Origin: Pseudomonadota bacterium
Lineage (GTDB): Bacteria > Pseudomonadota > Gammaproteobacteria > Burkholderiales > Burkholderiaceae_C
Assembly (NCBI GenBank): GCA_018261815.1
Contig: JAGTRL010000012.1
Span: 1-32,437 of the forward strand
Length of the DNA stretch: 32,437 nt
Reading direction: 5' to 3'
Each line of letters opens with the position of its first letter. Position 1 is the first letter of the stretch. The notes beneath the pieces were generated by a model. That model was not told the DNA's origin, searched no databases, and saw only the letters and a list, made by a program, of their open reading frames with translations. The position numbers and the translations under genes were made by a program. Shown in pieces: positions 1 to 10,811 of this stretch.

Positions 1-281
1 CCGCTTTCGACCTCGCGCACGTCCTGCGCCCAGGTCTGCGGGTTCATCGCCACCATCATGTCGATGCCGCCGCGCCGGCCCAGCCAGCCCTGCTCGCTGA
101 TGCGGGCCTCGTACCAGGTGGGCAGGCCCTGGATGTTGCTGGGGAAGATGTTGCGCGGGCTGACCGGCACGCCCATGCGGATGACGGCCTTGGCGAACAG
201 CTCGTTGGCCGAGGCCGAACCCGAACCGTTGACGTTGGCGAACTTGACGACGAAGTCGTTGACGGCGTGGATGCGCTTCAT
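1..281 (-). CDS. korA: 2-oxoacid:acceptor (2-oxoglutarate:ferredoxin-type) oxidoreductase alpha subunit, N-terminal part only
   Basis: Only the first 93 or so codons lie in the window; the rest runs off the left edge. The visible protein begins MKRIHAVNDFVVKFANVNG and contains GSGSASANELFAKAVIRMG and an RNIFPSNIQGLPTWYEAR stretch. This is the start of the gamma (pyruvate/ketoisovalerate oxidoreductase-type) domain that is fused to the N terminus of the alpha subunit in KorA-type enzymes. The family converts 2-oxoglutarate and CoA to succinyl-CoA and CO2 and passes electrons to an iron-sulfur acceptor. The ATG at 281 overlaps the stop of the upstream korC gene by four bases (ATGA), so the two are translationally coupled. 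A beta subunit gene (korB) would be expected next, outside the window. Substrate specificity is inferred from the korC neighbour. Confidence 0.8.
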   Translation of the reverse strand, partial: MKRIHAVNDFVVKFANVNGSGSASANELFAKAVIRMGVPVSPRNIFPSNIQGLPTWYEARISEQGWLGRRGGIDMMVAMNPQTWAQDVREVES

Positions 282-2095
282 GACGTGGTCTCCACCTCGC
301 GGGCAGTGCTGCCGGCATAGCTCATCTGGATCAGGAACTTCTGCATGTCCCAGGCCCCGGTGGGGCAGCGTTCGGCGCACAGCCCGCAGTGCAGGCAGAC
401 GTCCTCGTCCTTGACCATCACGCGACCGGTCTTCAGCGTGCCGCTGACATACAGCGCCTGCGTCAGGTTGGTCGACGGCGCCTTCAGGCGCGTGCGCAGC
501 TCGGCCTCGTCACCGTTGTCGGTGAAGGTGATGCAGTCGGTCGGGCAGATGTCGACGCAGGCGTCGCATTCGATGCACAGCTTCTGCGTGAAGCTGGTCT
601 GCACGTCGCAGTTCAGGCAGCGCTGGGTTTCCTTGAACGCGGTGGCCGCATCGAAGCCCAGCTCCACCTCGATGCGGATGCTGGCCAGCGCCGCCTCGGC
701 CTTGGCCCAGGGCACCTTGAAGCGGGCATCGTCCGACACCGCGTTGTCGTAGCTCCACTCGTGGATGCCCATCTTCTGCGACACCAGTTGGGTCATCGGC
801 GGCGGGCGCTGGGACACATCCTCGCCACGCAAGAACAGGTCGATCGACACCGCGGCCTCATGCCCCTGCGCCACCGCGGTGATGATGTTCTTCGGGCCGA
901 AGGCGGCGTCACCGCCGAAGAAGACCTCCTGGCGCGTCGACTGGAAGGTGGTGGCGTTGAGCTTCGGCAGGCCCCAGTCGTCGAACGCGATGCCGGCGTC
1001 ACGCTCGATCCAGGGAAAGGCGTTTTCCTGACCGACGGCGATCAGCACCTCGTCGCAGGCAAAGAAGACCTCCGGCTCGCCGGTGGGCTTGAGGCTGCGC
1101 CGTCCCTTGGCGTCGTACACCGGTTCGACGATCTCGAAGTTCATGCCGACCAGCTTGCCGGCCTCAACCACAAAGGCCTTGGGCACGTGGCAGTTGATGA
1201 TCGGGATGCCTTCGTGCATGGCATCCTCCTTCTCCCACGGCGAGGCCTTCATCTCCTCGAAGCCGCTGCGCACGATGACCTTGACGTCGCTGGAACCCAG
1301 GCGTCGCGCCGAGCGGCAGCAGTCCATGGCCGTGTTGCCGCCACCGAGCACGATAACCCGAGGCTTGACGCTCTTGGCATGGCCGAAGGACACCGACGCC
1401 AGCCAGTCGATGCCGATGTGGATGCTGTCGGTCGCCTCCTTGCGCCCGGGGATGTCCAGGTCGCGCCCGCGCGGCGCGCCGCAGCCGACGAAGACCGCGT
1501 CGTAGTCCTCGGCCAGCAACTGTTTCAGCGAATCGATGCGGCGGTGGGCGACCAAGTCGACATGCGGCATGTCGGTGATGTAGCCGGTCTCCTCGTCGAT
1601 CACGCTCTCCGGCAGGCGGAAGCGCGGGATCTGCGACCACATGAAGCCCCCCGCCTTGGCCTCGCTGTCGAAGACCGTGACGTGATAGCCCAGCGGCGCC
1701 AGATCGCGCGCCACCGTCAGCGAGGCCGGCCCGGCGCCGACGCAGGCCACGCGCTTGCCGTTGCGCGGCGCGGCCTTGGGCAGCCGCGAGCGGATGTCTT
1801 CCTTGTGGTCGGCGGCCACGCGCTTGAGCCGACAGATGGCCACCGGCTCGGGCTTGGCCAGGTTTTCTTCCTCCACGCGCCCGCGCCGGCAGGCCGGCTC
1901 GCAGGGGCGGTCGCAGGTGCGGCCCAGGATGCCGGGGAAGACGTTCGATACCCAGTTGACCATGTAGGCATCGCCGTAGCGGCCCTGCGCGATCAGCCGG
2001 ATGTATTCGGGGACGGGGGTGTGGGCCGGGCAGGCCCATTGGCAATCCACCACCTTGTGAAAGTAGGCGGGATCCTGGGTATCGGTGGGCTGCAC
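278..2095 (-). CDS. korC: FAD- and Fe-S-containing NAD(P)H oxidoreductase partner of KorAB (KorC-like, glutamate synthase small-chain family)
   Basis: A 605-residue protein. Order of elements: an N-terminal cysteine cluster (C18, C22, C61, C65, C69) typical of the Fe-S domain of glutamate synthase small chain; an FAD-binding loop GAGPAS at about 120-125; an NAD(P)H-binding loop LGGGNTAMD at about 250-258; and a C-terminal di-cluster ferredoxin module with CxxCxxCxxxCP motifs at C507-C517 and C567-C577. The start is GTG at 2095, supported by AGGAGA about nine bases upstream. In Azoarcus evansii a protein of this kind (KorC) links 2-oxoglutarate oxidoreductase KorAB to NADP. The ATGA overlap with korA supports the same role here. 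A general NADPH:ferredoxin-type oxidoreductase is the alternative. Cytoplasmic; no signal peptide or membrane segment. Confidence 0.82.
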   Translation of the reverse strand: MQPTDTQDPAYFHKVVDCQWACPAHTPVPEYIRLIAQGRYGDAYMVNWVSNVFPGILGRTCDRPCEPACRRGRVEEENLAKPEPVAICRLKRVAADHKEDIRSRLPKAAPRNGKRVACVGAGPASLTVARDLAPLGYHVTVFDSEAKAGGFMWSQIPRFRLPESVIDEETGYITDMPHVDLVAHRRIDSLKQLLAEDYDAVFVGCGAPRGRDLDIPGRKEATDSIHIGIDWLASVSFGHAKSVKPRVIVLGGGNTAMDCCRSARRLGSSDVKVIVRSGFEEMKASPWEKEDAMHEGIPIINCHVPKAFVVEAGKLVGMNFEIVEPVYDAKGRRSLKPTGEPEVFFACDEVLIAVGQENAFPWIERDAGIAFDDWGLPKLNATTFQSTRQEVFFGGDAAFGPKNIITAVAQGHEAAVSIDLFLRGEDVSQRPPPMTQLVSQKMGIHEWSYDNAVSDDARFKVPWAKAEAALASIRIEVELGFDAATAFKETQRCLNCDVQTSFTQKLCIECDACVDICPTDCITFTDNGDEAELRTRLKAPSTNLTQALYVSGTLKTGRVMVKDEDVCLHCGLCAERCPTGAWDMQKFLIQMSYAGSTAREVETTS

Positions 2096-2159
2096 TCTCG
2101 TGTCTCCTGGGCGACATCCGGCCTGGAGAGCAGGCTCGTCGGTGCACCCTTCTTGGTTC

Positions 2160-2200
2160 GGTGATTATCTAAGCATGCCGGTTGGCGCATGTGAATCGGC
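2160..2200 (-). promoter_or_regulatory. possible promoter region for korC-korA
   Basis: The 146-base gap between parC and korC is the only non-coding stretch from which this gene pair could be started. On the minus strand it holds GATAAT (2164-2169), a five-of-six match to a sigma70 -10 box, about 70 bases upstream of the GTG. A TTCACA lies upstream, but the spacing of about 20 bases is longer than ideal. Weak support; read-through from parC is also possible. Confidence 0.25.
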
Positions 2201-2206
2201 GTCCAC

Positions 2207-2240
2207 CCCGGCGCGCGTGAGATGTTGGCGCCGCGCCGGG
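2207..2240 (-). terminator. GC-rich hairpin just after parC, possible terminator
   Basis: CCCGGCGCG (2207-2215) and CGCGCCGGG (2232-2240) form a perfect 9-bp inverted repeat with a 16-base loop, beginning two bases after the parC stop codon. No T-run follows on the minus strand, so it is not a classical intrinsic terminator. It may pause transcription or protect the RNA 3' end. Confidence 0.35.
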
Positions 2241-2241
2241 C

Positions 2242-4572
<2,331 letters not shown>

Positions 4573-4591
4573 GCAGTCGTGTCGTCGGGAG

Positions 4592-6214
4592 TCAGCGCGG
4601 GAACATCTCGCGCAGTTTCAGTTTCCAGAACTTGCCGGTGGAGGTGCGCGGCACGCCGGCGATGGTTTCATAGCGCTCGGGCAGCTGCCACTTGGCAAAT
4701 CCGTGCTGCAGCAGGTGTGCGCCCAGCGCGACGACATCGACCGTCTGCCCGGGTTTGAGCACGATGCAGGCCAGCGGCCTTTCGCTCCACTTCTCGTCGG
4801 GGATGGCGATCACCGCCGCCTCGGCAATGGCCGGATGCGCCATCAGCGCATTCTCCAGGTCCACTGAAGAGATCCACTCGCCGCCGGACTTGATCAGGTC
4901 CTTGGTGCGGTCGGTGATCCGCAGGTAGGCCAGTTCGTCCATCGTCGCCACGTCGCCGGTGCGCAGCCAGCCGTCCTCGGTGAACTTCTCGGCGCTGACC
5001 GGCACCTCGTGGTAGCTGCCGGTGATGTAGGGCCCGCGCACCTGCACCTCGCCGGGCGACTTGCCGTCGTGGGGCACCACAAGGCCCTCGTCGTCGCAGA
5101 GGCGCACGTCGACCAGCGGCACCGGCGTGCCGGCCATCGCGGCGCGGCGGAAGCCCTCGTCCTCGCCGGCATTGCGCAGTTCGGCCCGCGGGTAGGACAC
5201 GGTGGCCAGCGGCGAGGTTTCGGTCATTCCCCAGCCCTGGCCGAGGGTGATGCCATGGCGGGCGAAGGCGCGGATCAGCGCCTCCGGCACCGCCGAACCG
5301 CCGACCAGCGAGCGCATGCCCACAGGCATCTTCCAGCGGCCGGGCTGGGCGGACTGCGCCGCCTCGAAGGCCTGGATCAGGCTCATCCAGATGGTCGGTA
5401 CGCCCAGCGACAGCGTCGGCGGCTCCAGTTGCATCAGGTCGAGCAGGTCGTCGGCATGCAGGTGCGGCCCGGGGAAGACGATCTTCGCGCCCATCATCAC
5501 CGCGCCGTAAGGCATGCCCCAGCAGTTGGCATGGAACATCGGCGTCACCGGCAGCAGGCAGTCGGTGCCCTTCAGGTCCCACACGTCGCCCAGGCAGCCG
5601 ACCAGCGTGTGCAGCACGGTCGAGCGGTGCGAATAGACCACTCCCTTGGGCCGCCCCGTGGTGCCCGAGGTGTAGCACATCGAGGTCGGGTCGCGCTCGT
5701 CGTGTGCCGCGTACCGGAAGCCGTCCGGGTCGGCCCCATCCAGCAGCGCTTCATAGTTCGTGAACTCCGCCGGCACCGCCGCGCCGGAGAAGGGAAACAC
5801 GATCACCTTCTCGAAGTCATGCAGGTGCGCGAACTGCCGGTACAACGGCAGCAGGATGTCGTCGACGATCAGGAAACGGTCCTTGGCATCCGCAGCGATC
5901 CAGCCGATCTCGTCGGGTGCCAGGCGCAGGTTCAGCGTATGCATCACGCCGCCGGCCGCCGGGATGCCGAAATAGGCCTCCAGGTGCGCATGGTGATTCC
6001 AGGCCAGCGTAGCCACCCGCTCACCCTTGCGCAGACCCAGCTGCTGCAGCGCCGAGGCCAGCGCACGTGTGCGCCGGTAGTACTCGCCATAGGTGTGGCG
6101 GCGCAGCGTCTTGTCGGGCAGCCGCGAGATGATCGGGTTGGCGGCAAAGATGGTGCCGGCGCGCTCCAGCAAATGGTTCAGCGACAGCGGCACGTCCATC
6201 ATCGTGGAAATCAT
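4592..6214 (-). CDS. long-chain fatty-acid--CoA ligase-like AMP-forming ligase
   Basis: A 540-residue member of the ANL adenylating enzyme superfamily, expected to activate a carboxylic acid with ATP to acyl-AMP and then to acyl-CoA. Motifs: phosphate-binding loop [11 protein letters not shown] (181-191), GWGMTE (327-332), WLRTGD hinge region (416-421), [15 protein letters not shown] (about 435-449) and the C-terminal PRTSTGK with the adenylation lysine at about K528. No signal peptide. The frame stays open upstream, but ATG 6214 gives the family's usual N terminus, overlaps the GNAT stop by four bases (ATGA), and has GGAGA about 11 bases upstream. It resembles the medium/long-chain ligase group by overall pattern; the substrate cannot be told from sequence alone. 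Confidence 0.88.
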   Translation of the reverse strand: MISTMMDVPLSLNHLLERAGTIFAANPIISRLPDKTLRRHTYGEYYRRTRALASALQQLGLRKGERVATLAWNHHAHLEAYFGIPAAGGVMHTLNLRLAPDEIGWIAADAKDRFLIVDDILLPLYRQFAHLHDFEKVIVFPFSGAAVPAEFTNYEALLDGADPDGFRYAAHDERDPTSMCYTSGTTGRPKGVVYSHRSTVLHTLVGCLGDVWDLKGTDCLLPVTPMFHANCWGMPYGAVMMGAKIVFPGPHLHADDLLDLMQLEPPTLSLGVPTIWMSLIQAFEAAQSAQPGRWKMPVGMRSLVGGSAVPEALIRAFARHGITLGQGWGMTETSPLATVSYPRAELRNAGEDEGFRRAAMAGTPVPLVDVRLCDDEGLVVPHDGKSPGEVQVRGPYITGSYHEVPVSAEKFTEDGWLRTGDVATMDELAYLRITDRTKDLIKSGGEWISSVDLENALMAHPAIAEAAVIAIPDEKWSERPLACIVLKPGQTVDVVALGAHLLQHGFAKWQLPERYETIAGVPRTSTGKFWKLKLREMFPR

Positions 6215-6792
6215 CGGTTGTCTCCGTGGGGCGGATGTGGCGCGCGGTCCGTCATGTCTGCCGCAAGGGCTTCCTGATCCAGCGCAAGGCGCGCCTGGTA
6301 CTCGCGGTCGAGCATGCTCATGACCACCAGGGAGTCGTAGCCGTCGGCACCGTCGATCGAGACGCGCACGCTCTCGCGCAAGCGCCCCTCTTCGACGAAG
6401 CCCTCGTTGGCATACAGCGCCAGCGCGCGGGTGTTGAGCTGCTTCACGTCCAGCCAGAAGCGGTGCGCGTGCAGGTCGCGAAAGGCCATCTGCTTGAGCA
6501 GCCGCACGCAGGCCCGGCCGTAGCCGCGTCCCTTGGTCTGCATCACCAGGCGCTTGAGCTCCACACTGCGCTGCGGGTTGCGGCAGCCCTGCAGGATGAC
6601 GAAGCCGATGCTGGCGTAGTCCTCCCCGCCCTCGACGATGAAGTGGCGGAAATCCGGGAAGCGCACGGCGCCCTCGTGCTGGGTGCGCTCCCAGGGGGTG
6701 ATGAAGGGCAGGTTGTGGCTGTCGCGCTCGACCGAGATCACGAAGTCCAGGTCGGACAGCATCGTCGGGCGCAGGCGCAGTCGGGGGATCAT
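6211..6792 (-). CDS. GNAT-family N-acetyltransferase (RimJ/RimL type)
   Basis: A 193-residue protein when started at ATG 6792 (MIPRLRLRPTMLSDLDFV). The opening LRLRP and the later GRGYGRACVRLLKQMAF stretch, which matches the acetyl-CoA pyrophosphate-binding loop (Q/RxxGxG/A), and NTRALALYANEGFVEEGRLRE are hallmarks of GNAT enzymes that acetylate protein N termini or small amines. An upstream in-frame ATG at 6870 would add 26 residues with no family resemblance, so the shorter start is preferred; neither has a clear ribosome binding site. The stop overlaps the ligase start, so the two genes are probably co-transcribed. Substrate unknown. Upstream to 7026 (234 bases) is non-coding and must carry promoters in both directions, but I could not pick out convincing ones. 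Confidence 0.8.
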   Translation of the reverse strand: MIPRLRLRPTMLSDLDFVISVERDSHNLPFITPWERTQHEGAVRFPDFRHFIVEGGEDYASIGFVILQGCRNPQRSVELKRLVMQTKGRGYGRACVRLLKQMAFRDLHAHRFWLDVKQLNTRALALYANEGFVEEGRLRESVRVSIDGADGYDSLVVMSMLDREYQARLALDQEALAADMTDRAPHPPHGDNR

Positions 6793-7026
6793 GATGTTGG
6801 CAGACGGCGGGCCGGGCCCGCGAACTGGGCGCCACTGTATCGGAAGCCGCGCATGGCCCCGAAATTGCATGTGCGTGCCGATCGATCAGCCCGACAAGGG
6901 CATGCCGGCGTCTAGGGTTTGGGAGGATGGTTTCTTCAACCCGCTTCGGATTTACTCTGCCGCTGTCGTGCCGGGGCTTTGGCGCACCCGGCTTGAATAC
7001 AACGAAACATGTCTAGGAGAGTTCCA

Positions 7027-8817
7027 ATGAATGAGCAGCAACTCAGGGGCCTGATCGAAGAGGTCAAGTCGGGCAAGCTGCCGCGCCGCAGCTTCATTCA
7101 CAAGATGGTCGGCCTGGGCCTGAGCGCGCCGATGGCGTCGATGATGCTGATGCATGCCGGTGTGCAGGCACAGACCGCGATGCCGCCCTACAAACCCACG
7201 AAGCGCGGCGGCGGCGGCACGCTCAAGCTGCTGTGGTGGCAGGGACCGGTGCTGCTGAACCCGCATTTCGCCAGCGGCACCAAGGAACAGGAAGGCTCGC
7301 GCGTCTTTTATGAGCCGCTGGCCAGCTGGGACGCCGAGGGCAACCTGGTGCCCACGCTGGCCGCCGAGATCCCGACCAAAGACAACGGCGGCCTGTCGGC
7401 CGACGGCAAGGTCGTCACCTGGAAGCTCAAGCAGGGCGTCACCTGGCACGACGGCAAGCCCTTCAGCGCCGACGACGTGGTCTTCAATTGGGAGTACAAC
7501 GCCAACCCGGCCACCTCCACGGTCTATGTGGCGGTCTATCGCGACATCAAGGTGGAGAAGGTTGACACGCACACCGTGCGCGTCACGTTCCCAAAGCCCA
7601 CGCCTTTCTGGGCCGAGCCCTTCGTCGGCACCGCCGGCATGATCGTGCCCAAGCACCTGTTTGCCGACTACATCGGCGCCAAGTCGCGCGAGAACCCGGC
7701 CAACATCAAGCCGGTCGGCACCGGGCCCTACAAGTTCGTCGACTTCAAGCCGGGTGACATGCTGCGCGGCGAGGCCTATGCCGGCTACCACCAGCCCAAT
7801 CGGCCGTACTTCGATGCGGTGGAAATGAAAGGCGGCGGCGACGCCATCTCGGCGGCGCGCGCGGTGCTGCAGACCGGCGAGTACGACTACGCCTGGAACC
7901 TGCAGGTCGAGGACGAGATCCTCAAGCGCCTGGAGGGCTCGGGCAAGGGCAAGGTGACGATCGTGCCCGGTGGCAACATCGAGTTCATCATCCTCAACTA
8001 TTCCGACCCTTGGACCGAGATCGACGGCGAACGGGCCAGCGCCAAGAGCCGGCATCCGTCGTTCCAGGACAAGGCGGTGCGCGATGCGATGGCGCTACTG
8101 GTCGACCGCAAGGGTGTGCAGGACTTCATCTACGGCCGCACCGGCATCGCCACGGCCAACTTCCTGAACAACCCGCCGCGCTACAACAGCAAGAACCTGA
8201 AGTTCGAGTTCAACGTCGACAAGGCCAACCAGATCCTCGAGGCTGCGGGCTGGAAGAAGGGTGCCGACGGCATCCGCGCCAAGGGCAATGTCAAGCTCAA
8301 GTACGTGTACCAGACCTCGGTCAACCAGCCTCGGCAGAAGACGCAGGCGATCATCAAGGACGCCTGCGCCAAGGCCGGCATTGACCTGGAACTGAAGTCC
8401 ATCACCGCGGCGGTGTTCTTCGGCGGCGACTTTGCCAACCCCGACACCTACACCAAGAACTGGGCCGACATGGAGATGTACACCACCACCATGACGCAAC
8501 CCGATCCGCAATTGTTCATGGAGCAGTATTGCAGCTGGGAATTCGCGCAGAAAGCCAACAAGTGGGCCAGCCGCAATGTCAGTCGCTGGCGAAACGACGA
8601 GTACGACGCCACGCACAAAGCGGCGCAGGGGGAACTGGATCCGATCAAGCGCGCGGCCATGTTCATCAAGATGAACGACCTGGTGTGCAGCGACAACTAC
8701 ATTGTCCCGGTGGTGTACCGGCCGCGTGTGTCGGCGGCGGTGAACAAGCTGTCGGCACCGCTGTCCGGCTGGGACAACGACATGTGGGCCCTGCCCCACT
8801 GGTTCAAGGAATCCTGA
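7027..8817 (+). CDS. peptide/opine/nickel-type ABC transporter substrate-binding protein (SBP family 5)
   Basis: A 596-residue periplasmic binding protein, first gene of a complete importer operon. The N terminus carries a twin-arginine signal: LPRRSFIHK at about 18-26, a hydrophobic stretch, and a cleavage site near GVQAQ (about 45-49), which suggests export in folded form. The mature protein has family-5 features such as the LVPTLAAEIP and TWKLKQGVTWHDGKPFSADDVVFNW stretches. Start ATG 7027 has AGGAGA six bases upstream; an in-frame ATG 18 bases earlier lacks one. DppA/OppA relatives bind peptides, opines, glutathione or metal chelates; the exact ligand cannot be told. Permease genes follow in the same direction after 56 bases. 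Confidence 0.9.
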   Translation: MNEQQLRGLIEEVKSGKLPRRSFIHKMVGLGLSAPMASMMLMHAGVQAQTAMPPYKPTKRGGGGTLKLLWWQGPVLLNPHFASGTKEQEGSRVFYEPLASWDAEGNLVPTLAAEIPTKDNGGLSADGKVVTWKLKQGVTWHDGKPFSADDVVFNWEYNANPATSTVYVAVYRDIKVEKVDTHTVRVTFPKPTPFWAEPFVGTAGMIVPKHLFADYIGAKSRENPANIKPVGTGPYKFVDFKPGDMLRGEAYAGYHQPNRPYFDAVEMKGGGDAISAARAVLQTGEYDYAWNLQVEDEILKRLEGSGKGKVTIVPGGNIEFIILNYSDPWTEIDGERASAKSRHPSFQDKAVRDAMALLVDRKGVQDFIYGRTGIATANFLNNPPRYNSKNLKFEFNVDKANQILEAAGWKKGADGIRAKGNVKLKYVYQTSVNQPRQKTQAIIKDACAKAGIDLELKSITAAVFFGGDFANPDTYTKNWADMEMYTTTMTQPDPQLFMEQYCSWEFAQKANKWASRNVSRWRNDEYDATHKAAQGELDPIKRAAMFIKMNDLVCSDNYIVPVVYRPRVSAAVNKLSAPLSGWDNDMWALPHWFKES

Positions 8818-8873
8818 TCCGGCGCCCTCCCGTCCGTACCTGCTGCGGCCTCCGCTGACGACCTGGGTCGCCC

Positions 8874-9833
8874 TTGGGTAACTACATCCTGCGCCGCCTG
8901 CTGATCGCGGTGCCGAGTCTGCTCGGCATCAGCATCATCCTGTTCACGGTGCTGGCGCTTGCGCCGGGCGACCCGTTCGAGGAGATGGCCACCAACCCGG
9001 CCGTGCCGCCCGAGGTGCGCATGGCACTGCGCGCGCAGTTCGGCCTGGACGACCCGGTCTGGCAGCGCTACACGCATTGGCTGGCCAGCATGCTGCAGGG
9101 CGACTGGGGCTTCTCCTTCGTCAGCCGCATCGACGTCGACGAGCTGATCCTGCAGCGTCTGCCGGTCACCGTCGCGATCATCGGCAGTTCGCTGATCCTG
9201 GCGCTGCTGGTGGCGCTGCCCGTGGGCATCCTGGCCGCCGTCAAGCCCTATTCCTGGTTCGACCGCATCGCCAGCACGCTGGCCTTCATCGGCTTTTCGC
9301 TGCCGACCTTCTTCACCGGGCTGCTGTTCATCCTGTTCTTCTCGATCAAGCTCGACTGGCTGCCCTTCGTCTTTCGCGCCGACATCTCGGCCACCGGCTG
9401 GGCGTGGTGGTGGGAGCACCTCAAGCAGAGCATCATGCCGGTGTCGGTGCTGGGACTGGCGCTGGCCGCCAGCTGGATGCGCTACGTGCGCTCCTCGGTG
9501 CTCGACGTGGTGCGGCTGGACTACGTGACTACCGCGCGCTCCAAGGGCCTGACCGAGCGCGTGGTGATCCTCAAGCATGCAGTTCGCAATGCGCTGATCC
9601 CGGTGGTCACGCTGGTGGCACTGCAGCTGCCGCAGCTGTTCGGTGGCGCCATCGTCACCGAGCAAATCTTCCGTATCCCCGGCATCGGCTCGCTGCTGAT
9701 CGACGCGGTGCTGCGCAACGACACGCCGGTCATCATGGCCGTGACCTTCGTGCTCAGTGCGCTGGTCATCCTCTTCAACCTGTTGGCCGACATCGTCTAT
9801 GGCTGGCTCGACCCCCGCATCAGCTACCGCTAG
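8874..9833 (+). CDS. ABC transporter permease, DppB/OppB type
   Basis: A 319-residue inner-membrane protein. It begins GNYILRRLLIAVPSLLGISIILF, the typical first helix of DppB-type permeases, and ends VYGWLDPRISYR, also typical. The cytoplasmic coupling loop TTARSKGLTERVVILKHAVRNALIPVV (EAA-type motif, about 218-244) contacts the ATPases. The start appears to be TTG at 8874: no in-frame ATG or GTG upstream gives a family-like N terminus, and the residue pattern begins exactly there. No good ribosome binding site is visible, so translation may depend on coupling or be low. The next gene starts five bases after the TAG stop. Confidence 0.9.
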   Translation: MGNYILRRLLIAVPSLLGISIILFTVLALAPGDPFEEMATNPAVPPEVRMALRAQFGLDDPVWQRYTHWLASMLQGDWGFSFVSRIDVDELILQRLPVTVAIIGSSLILALLVALPVGILAAVKPYSWFDRIASTLAFIGFSLPTFFTGLLFILFFSIKLDWLPFVFRADISATGWAWWWEHLKQSIMPVSVLGLALAASWMRYVRSSVLDVVRLDYVTTARSKGLTERVVILKHAVRNALIPVVTLVALQLPQLFGGAIVTEQIFRIPGIGSLLIDAVLRNDTPVIMAVTFVLSALVILFNLLADIVYGWLDPRISYR

Positions 9834-9837
9834 CCCA

Positions 9838-10731
9838 TTGGGCAAGCCCGCAGCCAGCGCGTCGCTTTGGGCCGAGTCCTGGCTGCGCTTCAAACGTCAC
9901 CGCCTGGCCTACCTGAGCCTGTGGGTGCTGGGGCTGCTGGTGCTGGCGGTGCTGCTCGGGCCCTTCGTCTACAAGGTCGGCATCAACGACATCGACTTCA
10001 AGGCGCGGCTGGCGCCGCCGTCGTGGCAGCACCCGATGGGCACCGACGATCTCGGCCGCGACCTGCTGGCCCGGGCGCTCTACGGCGGACGCATCTCGCT
10101 GGCGGTGGGCTTCGCCTCGATGGTGGTGGCCATCCTGGTGGGTGTGACCATCGGCGCCATCGCCGGCATCTCGCGCGGCTGGGTCGATGCCGTCCTGATG
10201 TGGGTCACCGACCTGTTCCTGAGCCTGCCGCAATTGCCGATGCTGCTGGTGCTGATCTTCTTCTTCCGCGATGGCCTGAAGGCGATCGTCGGTCCGGAGG
10301 TCGGCATCTTCCTGCTCATCGTGCTGGTCATCGGTGGCTTCCGCTGGATGCCCGCGGCACGGCTGGTGCGCGCGCAATTCTTCAGTCTTCGGGAGAAGGA
10401 GTTCGTCGAAGCCGCGCGCGCGCTCGGCGCCAGCACGCAACGCCAGGTGGCGAGGCACATCCTGCCCAATGCGCTGGGGCCGGTGATCGTGGCGGCCACC
10501 ATCGACGTGGCGGCGGCGATCATCCTGGAAAGCACGCTCAGCTTCCTCGGCCTGGGCTTTCCGCCCGACATCCCCACCTGGGGCCGCATCCTCTTCGATG
10601 CCAAGGACTACCTGGACATCGCCATGCACTGGTCGCTGTTCCCCGGGCTGGCGATCTTCATCACCGTGCTGTCGATCAGCTTCATCGGCGACGGCCTGCG
10701 CGATGCACTCGACCCGAGACGGGTGATGTGA
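9838..10731 (+). CDS. ABC transporter permease, DppC/OppC type
   Basis: A 297-residue membrane protein when started at TTG 9838. Residues ESWLRFKRHRLAYLSLWVLGLLVLAVLLGPF form the short N-terminal tail and first helix of DppC-type permeases. HPMGTDDLGRDLLARALYGGRISLAVG is a highly conserved family stretch, and EFVEAARALGASTQRQVARHILPN is the EAA coupling loop. The protein ends DGLRDALDPRRVM as expected. The only in-frame ATG upstream (9757) lies deep inside the previous gene, in sequence that codes for that permease in another frame, so the TTG is preferred. Both permease genes thus seem to use TTG starts. Together they form the heterodimeric transmembrane channel of the importer. Confidence 0.88.
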   Translation: MGKPAASASLWAESWLRFKRHRLAYLSLWVLGLLVLAVLLGPFVYKVGINDIDFKARLAPPSWQHPMGTDDLGRDLLARALYGGRISLAVGFASMVVAILVGVTIGAIAGISRGWVDAVLMWVTDLFLSLPQLPMLLVLIFFFRDGLKAIVGPEVGIFLLIVLVIGGFRWMPAARLVRAQFFSLREKEFVEAARALGASTQRQVARHILPNALGPVIVAATIDVAAAIILESTLSFLGLGFPPDIPTWGRILFDAKDYLDIAMHWSLFPGLAIFITVLSISFIGDGLRDALDPRRVM

Positions 10732-10760
10732 TGCGAGCGCCGGGCCGTCCCAAGCTCGCA

Positions 10761-10805
10761 CCGCGCCCCCTTGGGGGGCCGACGCCGCAGGCGTCTTGGG
10801 GGTCA
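10761..10805 (+). repeat. double-hairpin C/G-run repeat, copy 1
   Basis: A structured element in the 80-base gap between the second permease and first ATPase genes. CCCCC (10766-10770) and GGGGGG (10773-10778) can fold on themselves; GACGCC (10781-10786) pairs with GGCGTC (10790-10795) around a GCA loop; then TTGGGGGTCA follows. It matches copy 2 at 11819-11858 in layout, with different but still complementary stem bases. The terminal GGGGG lies about nine bases before the ATG at 10812 and is the only purine-rich stretch there. Confidence 0.75.
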
Positions 10806-10811
10806 TAGTCG

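Noticed and set aside
4592-6835. Possible fusion of the GNAT region and the acyl-CoA ligase into one 747-residue protein.
   Set aside because: The extra N-terminal part is an out-of-frame reading of the GNAT gene; the ATGA overlap and family N terminus fix the ligase start at 6214.
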